This document shows, one piece after another, positions 61,907-64,000 of a stretch of DNA of 64,000 nt. A program made the position numbers and the translations under genes. The stretch covers positions 1,860,001 to 1,924,000 of the forward strand of contig JABTTZ010000001.1 in NCBI GenBank assembly GCA_015075625.1. Direction: 5' to 3'. The DNA comes from Anaerolineales bacterium (GTDB taxonomy: Bacteria; Chloroflexota; Anaerolineae; Aggregatilineales; UBA2796). The notes beneath the pieces are model-generated. The model did not search any database. It worked only from the letters and a program-made list of their open reading frames with translations, and was not told where the DNA came from. Every line of letters begins with the position of its first letter. Within the stretch, counting starts at the first letter, position 1.

Positions 61907-64000
61907 GCCGTATCAGTGAGCAACGGGATGTTCAAGACCGCCTTGTAAATTACCTTCAAGGAAACGCTTGGCAATATCTCCCGCCGTTTGATAGCAACCT
62001 TGCCCGACAAAATAACGAACGAAATCCCTTCTTAGTTGAAACCTTGACAACACAATTCGCCATGCTAAATAGCTGGCAAGTTGGTGATGCTCGAATTGAG
62101 GACGTGGTTCGTCGGCTGCGGCTACTTCCGGCGAATATTGAGGGTAATGAGCAGTTCCTCAAAGGGTTACGTGGACAGTGGACGGCGTATGACCCTACAC
62201 AGCAACGTGAACTCAATGTCAACCTGATTGACTATGAACATCCTGAGCGCAATACCTTTCACTTCACTCAAGAAATGTGGTTTGAGGATCGGGATCGCCG
62301 TCGAATGGACATGGTGCTATTCATCAATGGCTTGCCTGTCGTCCTCATCGAAAACAAAGCACCCACATTGCCCGATGCCGGAGAGCAGGGTTTTCGACAA
62401 GTCCAAGAAACATATACTGCCCAAATCCCAGAGTTTCTCAAGTTTCCAATTCCATTTGCCGTCTGTGCGCGGGGTGTAGAGTATGGCGCAACGTGGAATC
62501 CGCGCATGACTGCATTCTACACATGGAAATTACACACTAGCGCAACTGGACTGGAAGCTCTTGGTAAATCGTTCTTTGATCGTCAAAACGTACTCAATAT
62601 CCTTCGTGACTACACCATTTTTTATCGAAGCGAAGATACATTACAGAAATACCTGATGCGCCCTCATCAGATGCGGACGGTGGAAAAGATTGTTGAACGT
62701 GTCATCGAAGGAATTCATGGCGCGGAAGCGAATACAGGGCTTGAGTGGCACACACAAGGTAGCGGCAAAACCCTGACGATGATCGTGGCGGCACACTTGC
62801 TCCGTCGTCAGCGTGAATTAGAAAACCCAACACTCCTCATCGTAGTAGACCGAATTGAACTTGAAACCCAGATGCAGCAAAACCTTGAAGCGTTCGGTTT
62901 TGCTGGTGTGACACGCGCAGAGAGTAGAGAACACCTGCGGCAACTGCTGAACAATGATTATCGTGGTTTGATTGTGACGACCATCCATAAGTTTGACCGC
63001 ATGAATGCTGATGCCTGCACTCGAAAAAATGTTATCTTGCTAATTGATGAAGCACATCGTTCTCAGGAAGGCGATTTAGGTGTGTACTTGAATGCTGCCC
63101 TGCCAAATGCCTTCAAGTTCGGGTTTACTGGAACACCGATTGATAAGGGTAAAGTAGGAAAAGGCACATTTAAACTCTTCGGACAGTTTGATGCTGAAGG
63201 GTATCATGACAAATACAGCATCAATGAGAGCATTGAAGACGGTACAACTGTCCCACTGTACTACACACTTGCACCATCAAAAGTTTGGCTTGATAAAGAG
63301 CAACTTGAGACAGAATTTCACGAACTCCGTGATGAATTCTTTAACGAACTTGATGAGGAAGGCGCGGAAAGTCAAGAAGCCCTTTCCCGTCTACTCCAAC
63401 GCGCTGATAAATTGATGGCTGTTCTGAAGTCTCCATCTCGTATTACAGCCATAGCGGAACATATCGCGCAACACTTCCAAGAAGCTGTGCTGCCGCTCGG
63501 TCTCAAAGCATTGGTCGTTGCTCCTGATCGTGAAGCCTGTGCGCTCTATAAGCAAGCACTCGACCAATTGTTGCCCACAGAATGGAGTGTAGTAGTCTAT
63601 AGTCCAGACCATAAAGATATTGGGCTACTGCGTGAATACCACCTTGATGATGATAGTGAAAAGCAGGTGCGCCGTGCATTCCGTGACCCTGCGAGAGACC
63701 CAAAAATCCTAATTGTGACAGAAAAATTGCTGACGGGGTATGATGCTCCGGTTGCCTATGCAATGTACTTGGATAAGCCACTCAAAGACCATACGCTGCT
63801 TCAAGCAATAGCACGAGTGAATCGCCCCTATCCAAACAAGAAAAGCGGTTTGATTGTTGATTATCAAGCGATTTTTGAAGATTTGCAGCGGGCATTAGCA
63901 TTCGACCAAGCCAGCATCACAAAAGGTCTCATTGACCTTGAAAAGCTCAAAACTCGGTTTGGCGAACTCCTCACAAGCGCAGAAGGCATTGTTGCCCCGA
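61903..64000 (+). CDS. hsdR: Type I restriction endonuclease subunit HsdR, partial (C-terminus beyond right edge)
   Basis: Motor and nuclease subunit of the type I system; 699 codons are in the window with no stop. Visible: PD-(D/E)xK-type nuclease with D136 and E150-N-K152 (VVLIENKAP), Walker A WHTQGSGKT (about 282-290), DEAHRS (about 382), motif III FTGTPI, and later VTEKLLTGYDAP and LLQAIARVNRPYP. It translocates DNA using ATP and cuts unmodified DNA. ATG overlaps the hsdS stop, completing an hsdM-hsdS-hsdR operon. Confidence 0.95.
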   Translation, partial: MSRISEQRDVQDRLVNYLQGNAWQYLPPFDSNLARQNNERNPFLVETLTTQFAMLNSWQVGDARIEDVVRRLRLLPANIEGNEQFLKGLRGQWTAYDPTQQRELNVNLIDYEHPERNTFHFTQEMWFEDRDRRRMDMVLFINGLPVVLIENKAPTLPDAGEQGFRQVQETYTAQIPEFLKFPIPFAVCARGVEYGATWNPRMTAFYTWKLHTSATGLEALGKSFFDRQNVLNILRDYTIFYRSEDTLQKYLMRPHQMRTVEKIVERVIEGIHGAEANTGLEWHTQGSGKTLTMIVAAHLLRRQRELENPTLLIVVDRIELETQMQQNLEAFGFAGVTRAESREHLRQLLNNDYRGLIVTTIHKFDRMNADACTRKNVILLIDEAHRSQEGDLGVYLNAALPNAFKFGFTGTPIDKGKVGKGTFKLFGQFDAEGYHDKYSINESIEDGTTVPLYYTLAPSKVWLDKEQLETEFHELRDEFFNELDEEGAESQEALSRLLQRADKLMAVLKSPSRITAIAEHIAQHFQEAVLPLGLKALVVAPDREACALYKQALDQLLPTEWSVVVYSPDHKDIGLLREYHLDDDSEKQVRRAFRDPARDPKILIVTEKLLTGYDAPVAYAMYLDKPLKDHTLLQAIARVNRPYPNKKSGLIVDYQAIFEDLQRALAFDQASITKGLIDLEKLKTRFGELLTSAEGIVAP

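Overview
The window looks like a GC-rich (high 50s percent by eye) bacterial chromosome, most plausibly a Chloroflexota (Anaerolineae-like) lineage. The basis is gene style: many GT39-type membrane glycosyltransferases, DUF4397, DUF3352 and YceI envelope proteins, GH57 glucanotransferase, KdpDE, very compact operons with ATGA overlaps, and hairpin-rich intergenic repeats. No rRNA or tRNA gene was seen, so the placement is an inference.

Positions 1-2881 (minus) carry an envelope-polysaccharide operon: a WecA-like initiating transferase, a UDP-sugar 4-epimerase and a GT4 glycosyltransferase that runs off the left edge. Positions 3113-12247 hold YceI, a secreted DUF4397 protein, a PruA-type dehydrogenase, a zinc-ribbon protein, a FAD monooxygenase, DinB, a GT2 glycosyltransferase and a GH13 remnant. 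Then follow PcrA/UvrD, a P1B-4 metal ATPase, and a minus block with TrmD, an alpha/beta hydrolase, a GT39-like protein, an FHA protein and a phosphatase. Positions 23725-32000 contain GH57, GlpC-like, FtsH, HtrA and UbiA-like genes. Positions 32026-47078 contain an MFS-DUF3352 fusion, an M24 peptidase, an esterase, MutS, a GNAT enzyme, a second YceI, an HTH/HD/CHAD-like regulator and two GT39-like proteins. Positions 47284-54620 contain a response regulator with an H-box tail, SmpB, KdpD-KdpE and CopA.

From about 54.6 kb to the right edge the base composition drops and the content changes to a mobile island. A large serine recombinase runs antisense into the 3' end of copA. Behind it lie a small ORF, a promoter followed by a structured leader and an intrinsic terminator, unknown genes, an XRE repressor with a 29-bp palindrome, a tiny 10-codon ORF with its own terminator, and a type I restriction-modification system hsdM-hsdS-hsdR (hsdR cut by the window end). 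The other end of the island is outside the window.

Intergenic space is not random. Three dispersed families were found: a 168-bp element present twice, each copy with a sigma70-like promoter pointing away from the downstream gene; a 144-bp element with 13-bp terminal inverted repeats present twice; and a roughly 50-bp double-hairpin element present four times. The most interesting unexplained items are the recombinase leader RNA, the duplicated promoter-bearing element, and the two unusual signalling proteins at 42215-43993 and 47284-48090.
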